From contig NC_061480.1 of assembly GCF_022581195.2 (NCBI RefSeq), positions 2,046,001 to 2,110,000 on the forward strand: 64,000 bases of DNA, written 5' to 3'. Shown piece after piece: positions 11,101 through 23,100 of this stretch (the first letter of the stretch is position 1; every line of letters starts with the position of its first letter). Position numbers and translations under genes: made by a program. Below the pieces are notes generated by a model, which was given only the letters and a program-made list of their open reading frames with translations, searched no databases and was not told the origin of the DNA. This stretch comes from Helicoverpa zea (Eukaryota > Arthropoda > Insecta > Lepidoptera > Noctuidae).

Positions 11101-14100
11101 TTTCAAGAGGGAACTATTTTTCGCACTAGGATAAAAATAAAAAGTAGCGTATGTATTATTCTGATATATAAGCTAGGTATATACTTGCCACGTTACATTA
11201 AAATACAGGTGGTATAATGCTGAAGATATGTGTAATTATAAAGCTGAACTTTTTGAGTAAGTTTGTTTGTATGCGGTAATCTCAGAAACTACTGGGCTGT
11301 TTTTTCTGAAAGTTCTTTCAGTATTAAATAGTCTATTCTTCGAGATTATGGGCTTTTTATCCATGAGCGAAAAATACTTTCCTTAAGTGAAACCACGAAA
11401 GGAATCATGTTTTTATATATTTTTTATATGCATACCTGGTTAGTGACGGGCACAATGTTAGCATGCTCCAGCAGTCTCGCGATCTGCTTGCTATTAAAGT
11501 TGGACACTCCGATGCTCTTGGTTAAGCCTTCGCCCACTAGGGGCTCCATCGCTTTCCACGTGTCTACGTAGTCGACGTCGGAGAACGCTATGTCGTCGCC
11601 CTTCTTGGGGAAAAGTTCGCCGTCTTCCTGTGTTAGTTAAAAAAATAAATATGAAATGTGGGCGTTTCAAGACTTTGAAGAAAATATTTTGAAGCAGCAA
11701 CAATGAAAAATTATCCACAGCAGCCACATCGGTATATAATCTAGAATAGAGTTTTTATAATATTTTTTTTTTTATAATAAGCGCATATCGAAATGAGGGA
11801 ATATTTATACACAATCTGGGCTTATATACACGATATAATATGTAAGTATAACTAAAGAAAAAGGTATCGTATCTTTAAGTCTAGAATAATTATCTTGTTT
11901 AATTTCCGATTGTGTATAAATACATGTAAAAGTCGGAGAAGTTAAAAAAAAATTGTATTTAATACTGGATTATAATTTAAAAAAAACTAAGCGATTTATC
12001 CTGATGCAAGAAACTCCAAATGGTTGGATGTAATTAGACTTCCTCATAAAATCAAATGAGAAAAATAACTTCAATATACAAATTTTATTTTTTCTCAATA
12101 ATCATAAGATTAAGCAGGGGGTGTCAAGTACTTTGATGAAGTAGTAGTCTTTTTTTTAAGTCGGCCAAAAAATCCTTTTTCACCCAAACCAACCTGATAA
12201 GCCTGTGGCCAATGAATGAGGTAGAGGTCCAAATACTTCAGATTGAGGTTATCCAAGGTCTTCAGCAGAGCTCCCTTCACCAGGTCCGGCCGGTGGAAGG
12301 TGTTCCATAGCTTCGAGGTTATGAATAGATCCTCCCTGAAAGGGTAGGAACGTTGTTGGTGTTGGTCTGTGGTTGGTGGTTGGGGGAATGTGTGAAATAC
12401 TAGCTTTTGACAGTGGTTTCACCCGTGTCCCGTGGCAAGTACATATACGGATAAAATGTAGCCTGTGTTACTGGGAAAGAGTGTGGCCTCCCAAGAAATT
12501 TTGTAATCAGTTCAGCAGTTGCGGAGCCTTTTGGGGGCAAACAAAAAATCTTTTCTCAAAAAATATAAAGCTGTTTGGATTTAATATTCGCTATATCTAA
12601 ATGCTAATTAACTCATTTATCGAGGAAGGCTACTGTTTCCGTATTCTCGGTACCAGTGGCGAGGCGTCCGTATAAGCCGATTCCCATCGGCTTCCCTTTC
12701 GAATTTCAAGAAAGAAGCATAGGTATAAGTTATAATATAGGTATAGGTATAATTAATATAATCATTTAAACCACACAATTTAAATATGTAGGTATAACAA
12801 AACGCCTACCACCGTAAAAAAAATTGTCTATAAATTACTTGAAACATTTGCTCCTACTAAATAAGCCGGTAAGCGTCTCGGCTTCCTCCCCCATACAAAA
12901 CTACGCTTGCGTGACGTCATCCACGCAATGTCAATGAGTTATTTTGGTAAGTAGATAGTTTGCATCAGGTTTCTTTTTAGTGTACCTACTTTTAAAACTT
13001 AACTAGGATAGCATTGGTCGCATTAGACTGTTTTCTAACAGATTATTTACTTTAGGAAGAAACTTGTTTTTCAAGGATATGTTTTGAGAATAAAAACGTG
13101 TTATAAAACTCGGGCACGCCGCACGGGTGAATTATCTATCAATATTAAAATTACTAACGTCGTGACGGATTTATGAAACATGAAATGTATTCCTATACGA
13201 TAAATATCAATGGCTAACAGGCCGTTGTAAATTAAATAAAATGTATTGTTTCTAGTGCCAAGTTTTCTCAGATTCTAGTAGTTTATGGAATAAAGTTTTA
13301 TAGATATTAATAATCTGCAGAATTCCTCGAGAAAACATGATCAAACTACCAGTCTCTCAGTCAGTGCTGAAAGGTGGACTGAGAAATTACCTCCATTACC
13401 TCTCCCCCCCCCTCCCCAGATTTTTTGCTGCGGCTTCCCTATTTCAATAACCCACCCTTCGCCACTGCTCGGTACAGTTCCCGCGTATTAAGTTTGCCTG
13501 ATCGATACTGAACCCATCTGAAAAACTATTTCAGTGTTAGGTGGCCAATTTATTCAGGAAAGCAATAGGCTCTTTTTATCAGGGTACCAGTAGTTATAAT
13601 TCCCAAAAGACGCGGGTGAAAAACGAACTTACCTCTTAACAGTACCATCAGCGATTTTAGCAGTAATAGCAGCACCAACCTCCTTCTCGTTACCATAGAC
13701 AAACGCGCAGTCTATATGTCTGTATCCAATGTCTATGGCGTTCTTCACGGCTTCGGTCACTTCACCTGGCTTTGACTGTGAAGGAAAAAAATATAGTTTT
13801 GTGAGGTACGCTTCGCTACACCACCCACAACATGGGATTGAAGACCGCTCGCGCCGAACGCGTTATATTTACGTTCGTGCTATCTCGCTCGCGCGCGCAT
13901 CTGTCTCGTTTCTTTTAGGTACTCACAGAGTCTTATCAGAGCGTTCTTATTGGACAATCGCGCGACGCTCTCGCTTGAGCGTTAACACTACTTCGGCCCC
14001 TGTTATTTTAGACTTAAGCTCGTTCTGTATTTACAAAATATACGATATACTATACTCTTCTACTTTACACCATCATTGCTGTTTTATTTATCAACTTTAC

Positions 14101-17100
14101 CTGCATCGCTGCTACAGTTTAAATCATCTGCCTAGCCTTTTCCCAACTATGTTGTTGACTATTAAAAATATATTGAGTTAAGAAAATATATTTTTATTGG
14201 TGGACTGTAATTTGCAAGTCTTTCCCAACTATGTTGGGGTCGGCTTCCAGTCTAACCGGATGCAGCTGAGTACTAGTGTGTTATATGGAGCGACTGTCTA
14301 TCTGACCTCCTCAGCTCTATTCAAAAAATAAAAAATAGCCTATATACTTTCTCAGGTTCTACATAGACCAAATTCCATTCAAAACGGTTCATTTGTTTTG
14401 TCGTGGCAGTGCGAAAGAAGTTAGGCCTCATTTACGGAGACGCGGGGCGTCACGCGTTGTGTTGAGCGGCGCGGCCCGCACTGAATTCAAATATATGAGT
14501 GCGTTTACGGAGAAGCGATTTTAGATGCGTTTGTTTGAATTATGGCGTTTTTTGCGGCCGAGCCCGCGGATGGCACCGACGCGTCCCACGCGGCATTTAT
14601 CGCAGCGGCGTACGCAGCGGCAATTCTCGATGAAGTTACGTCCGAGGCGGTATCTTCTGTCAGTCTTATTTATTTAGATTTGATGGAGGCGAGCGTGCGC
14701 CGCCGCGATGCCCGCCGCGTGCTTCGCTACACGCTAACTAGAGGACTCGCCGCGGGCGCCGCGGCGGGCACCGCCACGCTTCCCGTCTCGCTTCTCTATG
14801 AACATGGTCGTATATTGCTATAAGTTTGTGTTTACGCGTGCGATGATGCGTGTCGCTTCACGCGCCGCCCCACCGTAAACAGAAAAAACGTCCGACGCGC
14901 CGCGAGACGCCACGCCACACGCGACGCGAGACGCCCCGCGTCTCCGTAAATACGGCCTCAGTCAGACAGACTTTCGCATTAAAAAATATCAAGGCATACC
15001 TAAATATTATTTTTGGGCGTGAAATACCTAAAATATTCAGTCATTTGGGGTCGGCGCAAAATATATATTTTTTTGTATGTCTCCTGTTATACGTAAAATA
15101 CCTAATACTACAAGACATATTTAATTTGTCATGTTTTTACACCAAAAAATTGATTTAAACTATAAACATTATCTCATGTCAACCGTTATCTATAACCCTA
15201 GGCTTGAGTTATCTGAAAACACATAAAATATAATCATGAGTATTGGCACTGTATTGACATGCCATCTATGTGTATGTACAATTCTATTATTACCTAATAT
15301 TATAAACGCGAAAGTATATATGTGATGATGATGATGTCCTCCTAGCCAATTGTCGGCCACGGCGGCTGTTCTCATTTAAGGAGATCAGCCAGCTGCGCAG
15401 GACATATTATAGTGCACGAACCCTCATAGCGCGATGGGACGGCAATCCGACACTACCGGAGAGAGATCAGGCGCAGGACCGACATTTACGTGCTCTGCGA
15501 TGCACGGGTGAATCGACCACCAACTTTCAGGCTCCAGGCTGCTTTGTGAAAGTTTCTAAAACCCACAAAGTGATTTCGGCCTTTTTTTCTTTTTTTTTTT
15601 TCCGACGTCAAAAATCATCAAATGACCCCTCCCGCTGTGGGTTAGCAGCGGTGAGGGAGTGTCAGACTCTTACTGACTAAAAACCGTCGTGTTCCGTCAT
15701 AGGCCTTTTATGTACCAGGGCCGTGGTATCTCTTTCGAACAACCCGCAGCCCCGGCAGGCCTTGGCCCTGCTGGGCCCCGCTGGGGTTGCTGACATCTCT
15801 TTGAGGAGCGCGTGGAACAACGCGCGCCGTCGACACGGGTCTGTCGTCTAAGTAGACAGAGGGACGATGAGCCACCCGAACTCACCGCCCACAGACCCAC
15901 GCCTACGGTGGCCGGGAGTCATCTCGCGACACCCGGCGCCCATGGTGTCTACCTGGTCCAGCGCGGCGGCCGGGATGAGAGGTGCGAACTCTCTGGCGTT
16001 CCGCCTCCTCCTTCTCGAGCATGACCGCTTCGCAGAAGGAGGCGACGGCATCCCTCTCCTCCGAGCCACTCCTCAGAGGGGACTTACCGCCACGATGGTG
16101 GCGTGCCCTAAGTGATTTCGGCCTGACACAGGAATCGAACCCGAAACCTCAAGAACAGCAGTCACGATTGTGACTAACGGACCAACGAGGTAGTCTTATC
16201 TATACTTCTATCCTAATATTATAAAGCTGAAGAGTTTGTTTGAACGCGCTAATCTCAGGAACTACTGGTCCGATTTGAAAATTTCTTTCAGTGTTAAATA
16301 GCCCATTTATCGAGGAAGGCTATAGGCTACTTTTTATCCACGTACGGGAAGTAGTTCCCACGGGATGCGGGTGAAACCGCTGGCAGAAGCTAGTTTATTA
16401 TATTAGTATAAATAAATAGTATCCCTACTAATATTATAAATGCGAAAGTAGCTCTGTCTGTCTGATACGCTTTCACGTCTAAACCACCGAACTAATTTTA
16501 ATAAAATTTGGTACAGAGATAGAGTTGACCTTGAGAAAGAACATAGGATAGTTTTTATCCCGGACTTTTGAAGAATTCCTTTGGAAACGCGATATAACCG
16601 AACTCTACGCGGGCGAAGCCGGGGGCGGAAGCTAGTATAGTGCCTGGTAAGCACTTTAGAACAAGGTTTGTTTTAGATAATAACACAAGGGGGCTTAAGT
16701 ATACTTCTAATATTATTTTATCATTTGATGACATGTTGATAATGTGTATCAGACAGTTATAAGTGGTATTAGTTAAGTTTTAGACTTGTTTAGATCTATA
16801 AAGCTAAAATATACAAGGTTTAAGCAAAACAACCTTAAAGAAATATAGGAGAATTCTGGCATCTGCCTGGCCTTTTCCAAACTATGTTGGGGTCGGCTTC
16901 CAGTATAACCGGATGCAGCTGAGTACCAGTGTGCCACAAGGAGCAACTGCCTGTCTGATCTCAAACCAATTACTAGCAACCCAATACCCCTCTTGGATGT
17001 CAAACTTCTTGGCTTCTGACTACCCATGATAAATATGTCCAAATGTGATCATTAATTTTCATAGCCATTCTATATGTATAGTTTGGGTGACGTTCTCCCC

Positions 17101-20100
17101 AGCCGCCTCCAAGTGCGTGGTACAGTTCGAGCCTGTAACACCGGCGTCACCCGGGACCTTAGGTCGCAGGGAAGACTTCGGTCTCGCCCTCCTGCCTATG
17201 CTAAGAGCTGCTTCTCCCCCATCCCACCCCTTCAAAGTCCTGTCGTGTGCACAGCGCACATACCCATCCCTCGCACATACAGTCACTTCCAACCCCAGTC
17301 AAACTCCTAACCCTTTCCCAGTTTTTCCCCCAACCCCTCCACAATCCAACTCCACTCCTTACCGTGATCCTTGTGACTAAGTGGTTGCGGGCCCGTCCAT
17401 CACTTATTCTCTGATGATGGCGGGTAGGAGTAAACAGTCACCTGCGCTAGGACCTGCGCAGTCGAGCGCCGTAAGTGGGGATGAAGGAATCCTGGGGGGT
17501 TGAGCCAAGCGGCGCTGGCGGTAATGCGTCCGTGCGGCAACACGCCCCCTTTGGTCTGGATTTCACGCGAAACGGTTGCCCTACCTTAGAGCCATGGGTT
17601 AGGGAAATGGCCAATCGTGTCCCGTCAGAGGGCCACAGGCGAGGGACGTGGGGTCCGCGAAAGCCGTCCTTGGGCGGCCGTAGCGGTGGTGAAGGTCATG
17701 CTGACGGTGCAAGTGAAGGTTGGAAGTCGGGACTTTCTGCTCCAGACTCCAGCCTGATCGAGTGCCCGATGTCGCACTGTAAGCCAGCCTCGCGTTCCTA
17801 TATCTACCGGGTAGTCCTAGCGTGCCTACCTTCAGTAGGGCGCTCCCAGTTGCGGGCTCCATGGAGGGTGGGAGCTCGGTAGATGAAACTAAAATAATCA
17901 AAAATATGGATAACAATAAAATAAATTTTACCGGCGTAAGGGTGGAGTCAGCGAAAGCCGACGACACTCCTACGACCTGCGCGAACACCGCGCATTCTGC
18001 CCCCGTGGGCAAATGCGACAAAGGTCCAGGCATGGCGAGAACCGTGCCGAAGACCAAACGTCAAAGCAGGAGGAAGGGACCAGGTAAAGCTGGTACCGAC
18101 TCCACAAACAGGGCGAGGGTTATAGGTACGGGTAAAACCAGTACCGACCCAAGCACCCCCGTGACGGTTCCGTCGGCGGCTCACCCCCTCGGCGGTCCTC
18201 ACATAACACAGCACACCGAGCAAATTGCTCCACATGCCGGCACCTCCGGGCCATCTGCCTCCGTCAACGCGGATACGGTAACCCGGACTGAGGACTACTT
18301 CTCCTCCGCATGGCAGGTGCAAAAACGCAAGGGCAAGGGGAAACAAACTCCACAACCCCAACGCCCTAACCAAAACCAACATGGCGTGAGCTCCAAGAAG
18401 AGGAAGATCAACCCACGCCAGCGCAGGCGAGCGCGCATGAACGCGAACGCCGCGCCCGACACACCAGCTCTACCCGCTGCCCCAACCTCCGGCCAGCCAT
18501 GCTTCTGTGCCGGTGGGCGTACACAGGCCCAGGCAGGCGAAAGCCGACCTGGACCGAGTGGTCGTCCGCCGGGCGCGGGGGCCGGCAGGCCGGTGAAGGA
18601 AGGGGACGAAACAATAAGCCCTGCAGGTGAGGTACAGACAGCTGCCAAACGCGCTCTGAACGAGACACTTTCGCCCCGTGGGAAGCGCAAACGACAGTGC
18701 CTGGACCCGTCCAAGCGGGCCACTCCTCGGGTAAGCTACGCTCAAGCAACCAAGGAGTCCCTGTGCATCGCAGTTACATGCGGCCACACCGGGATCCTAA
18801 CAAAGGACGTAGCGGACACGATACTGACGGGGATACAGAAGACCATCCTAAAGGAGGCATGGTCCCCGAACAACAAACAACCGGGGCCAGCTTTTAGTGG
18901 TAAGCCGGTTTACACAGAAGGCGTCCTGAAGCTGTGGTGCTCCAACGACCACACTTTGACATGGCTTCAAAAAACCATCGCCGACTTGGCCCTTTCAACC
19001 GGCCACCAGCTGATCATCAAGAGCCAGTCGGAAATTACACGAAGGATCAGGTGTGGCATCCTGATCCCTAATGAACAGGGGGCCATCACCGACTCGCGAG
19101 ACATCGGGCGGATTCTGGCATACCAGAACCCGCAGATCGCGGTCGACAGGTGGGTGCTCCAAAGACAGGAGAAGCAGCAAGGCGCCAGCTTTGTGGTGGT
19201 GGGAATCCCGGAGGAACAAATCGCGACCCTGATGAAGTCCGGGCGCCGCCTCGCCTTCGGGCTGGGTGCGGTGTACGTGAAATTCCAGGGTCACAACGGC
19301 AAGTTTGCCGATACTCCGCCGGGATGGGACCCCGCCACTTTCACCATCCAGAAACAGCCTGGCACAAGTACCACGACCAGCGAGGGCGCTGGCCCCACCG
19401 AGGGCCCTGCGGTGCCCGTACCCGCAACCGTCCCCTCACAGGACGACGACCCGGAAGAAGCCCTTCTGACGGGTTCAGACCTGGAGGGGGACGAAGTCGA
19501 GTCCGGGGACCTGCTGGCCGGGCTACAGCTTGGAGGAGACGAGGAGGGCGCAATCTGCGATGGCGTCCCCTTCTTCGTCGACAATTAAAATCCTCCAAGC
19601 AAACCTCCACCACAGCCAAACCGCGACGGCTCAGCTGCGCAAATGGTTGGAGGTTCAACACACGGCCATTGCCCTAATCCAGGAGCCGTGGGTCAGGGCC
19701 GGCCAAATCAGAGGACTCTCCAATCTTGGAGGTAAGATTCACGTAGACATACATCACGACCATCCCAGGGCGTGCATCTATACAACAAAAAACATAAAAA
19801 CACAGTTTTTATCAGATTTCTGTTGCAGAGACCAATCTGCCATCTCAATACAGCAACCTGCTTTAAACATGGAGATCACCCTCGCCTCGGTATACATGCC
19901 CGAAGCAGAGGAGCCTCCTCCCTACGACCTCGCCCGCCTGGTGAATCACTGCGAGAGAGAAGGGAAGGAAGTGATTATCGGTACTGACTCCAACGCACAC
20001 CACCCTTTGTGGGGAATGGATACACACAACGATAGGGGTAAGACCTTATTTGATTACTTATTCACAACCAACCTATCACTAATAAACACTGGATCAGAAC

Positions 20101-23100
20101 CAACTTTCGTCACTAGACGAAGTCAAACAATTATAGACCTGACTCTCGCATCAGAGAGCGTAGCGGAGCTAATCACAGGATGGCATGTCTCTAAGGAGGC
20201 ATCTTGCTCAGACCACAGATGGATCCGCTTTGACCTACAGGTCTGTATACAAGAAACACCACCGAAACGGAACCCACGCAATACGGACCGCGCGACGTAC
20301 ACCCGTACGCTCAGCACCAAACTTGCGCAACTCGGGGACCCTACAAATTACGTGGACACAGAACAAATTGACGAACAGGTAAGCTACCTCACACAGTCAA
20401 TGATAGACAGCTATCAAACAGCCTGCCCCGAAACTGCATACCAGAAAACACCAGGGAAACAACCATGGTGGGGTGCGGAACTAGAACGCAGGCGTAAACA
20501 AGTGAGAAAAACTCTAAACAGAGCAATGAATACATGTGCCGACGAGGATTGGGACGACTATAAGGCGGCCAAATCAAGGTACAAGAAATGCATCAGATTC
20601 CGAAGTACCAGGGGATGGCGCAAGTTCTGTGGTAACATCGAGTCCTGTCAACAAGCAAACAGGGTAAGGAAAATCCTAGCACAACAAAACACACCTGGTC
20701 TGGGCACTCTCCGAAAACCAGACAACACACATACCACATCGCCGGAAGAAACGAAGCGCGTCCTAATTGAGACCCACTTCCCAGGATGCGTTTTCACGCA
20801 AAATGTAGAATGGCATGAGGTAACACAAACACCAACTGAAGAAGATTGGTCATACGCACAAAAAATCGTCACAATGGAAAAACTCCATTGGGCAATTCAA
20901 AGCTTCCACCCATACAAAGCAGCAGGTCCGGACGGAATCTTCCCAGCGCTCCTGCAATGGGGAGGACCATACATCTCATATAGACTATTAAGACTAATGA
21001 GAGCATGCCTGGCTTTTCGATATGTCCCCAAAAAATGGAGGGAGGTCAAAGTAGTCTTTATCCCAAAGCCAGGTAAAGGAGACTACACAAGCGCAAAATC
21101 TTACAGACCAATCAGCCTGACATCCTTTGCTCTAAAAACCCTGGAAAGGTTATGTGAGCGAGAGCTGAGGGACGGTGCGCTAAGAAACAACCCCCTGCAT
21201 CCGAATCAGCACGCATATAGCTCGGGGAAATCAACAGAATCAGCGCTTCATCTGGTAGTAAGCCGGATAGAGGAGGCAATAGAACAAAAAGGCATCTGCC
21301 TTGGCACCTTTATAGACATTGAGGGAGCCTTTGATAAAACAAACTTCGTTAGCATAACAACGAGCTTACTCAGACACAGAGTTAACCCGATGCTAACTGA
21401 TTGGATCACAAACATGCTCAGCAAACGCGTGGTACGCTTTGAAGATGATGACAAATCAGCACTAATAGCCAGAGGATGTCCACAGGGAGGGGTACTGTCC
21501 CCGCTCCTGTGGAATCTAGTGATTAATGATCTCATCACAAAACTAAACGCAAACCACGACTACACAATAGGTTATGCGGATGACCTTGCCATCCTCATCT
21601 CAGGCAAGGTAACTGACACTATCTGCAACCTTACTCAACAGGCCCTACGAATCGTAGAACAGTGGTGCAGGGAATTTGACCTTTCAGTAAACCCCACCAA
21701 GACTGAGTTAGTCATGTTCACAAACAAACGAACGTTGGGACCGTACAAACTACCTAAACTCTTCAATACAGAACTCAAACTATCCAACGAAGTCAAATAC
21801 CTTGGCGTCACTCTGGACAGTAAGCTGAAATGGAGTAATCATATAGACAATAAAGTAAACAGAGCCAGCATTACCTTTTGGCAATGTAAGAAAATGATAG
21901 GGAAGAAATGGGGCTTATCCCCTAAGATAATACTATGGCTATACAAAACAGTGATCCGCCCCATGATCACTTACGGCGCCTTAGTCTGGTGGCCCAAAAC
22001 TGACCAAACTACAGTCGCAAATAAACTGGCGCGAGTCCAAAGACAAGCCTGCATGGCAGCCACAGGTGGCATGAGGACAACACCAACGGCAGCGTTGGAA
22101 GCCATGCTAGGTCTGCCGCCGCTGAACCTCTTTGCACAGCAAGAAGCAGCAATGACGGCTCTAAGACTCAAAACCCTTAATCTCTGGAGCAAGTTGCCTA
22201 CAAAACACACAACTATACTAAACAATCTTTATGCAGACTTTCCCATTATGCAGGCTATAAACGACCGCATACCCAAAGTCTTTATATTCGATAAGAAATA
22301 CAGGATCCAACTTTTTGAGGATCATCGTTACGAGGGACATAATCCCAAAGAACTAAGAATTTTCACCGACGGATCCAAAACAAGCACCGGCACAGGTTCA
22401 GGCATCTTCTCAGAAGACCTAAACATACACATATTCACACCCCTAGGAGTACATAATACAGTATTCCAAGCTGAATGTATAGGCATCTCCCTAGCGGCCG
22501 AAGCAGTCATAAAGCGGGAAGTAACCGGTCACTCTATCCGAATACTCTCAGATAGCATGGCAGTAATACAGGCCCTAAGCAAACACTGCGCAAACTCCGG
22601 CCTTATACACGAGTGCCACCAACGGTTAAACAAGGTAGGCAGTTTAAATAACATAACCATTCAATGGATAAAAGGACACAGTGGCTCCCGAGGCAACGAT
22701 GCAGCGGATGAGCTGGCGAGAAGGGGATCAGACCAAACAGCAGTAGGACCAGAACCCATACTGCCACTCCCCTTCGGCCACCTACGAACACTGGTAAGAC
22801 AGCGTACTAGGCACAAACACAACCACCTCTGGACTAACCACAGCGCGTGCAGGCAGGCGAAGATGGCCCTCCCGACCATCAACGATCGCCTCACTAAACA
22901 GCTGATGGGCCTATCAAAGCAGAATTTACGTAAGTTTACGGCAGTTCTAACTGGACACGGCTCCTTCAATAAACACCTCTATGTTATAGGAGTTACAGAC
23001 AGTCCCTTATGCAGAGCCTGCATGGGGGAAGAAGAAACAGCGGCACACGTGCTACTAGACTGCCCTGAAACCGCCATATACAGGGCTAAGTACTTCGGTA

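Noticed and set aside
14542..14823. 93-codon alanine-rich frame
   Set aside because: Entirely inside a TIR element, with no similarity I recognise; composition alone explains it.
17475..17882. 135-codon frame upstream of LINE ORF1
   Set aside because: Lies in the GC-rich LINE 5' UTR, with no recognisable domain; treated as untranslated leader.
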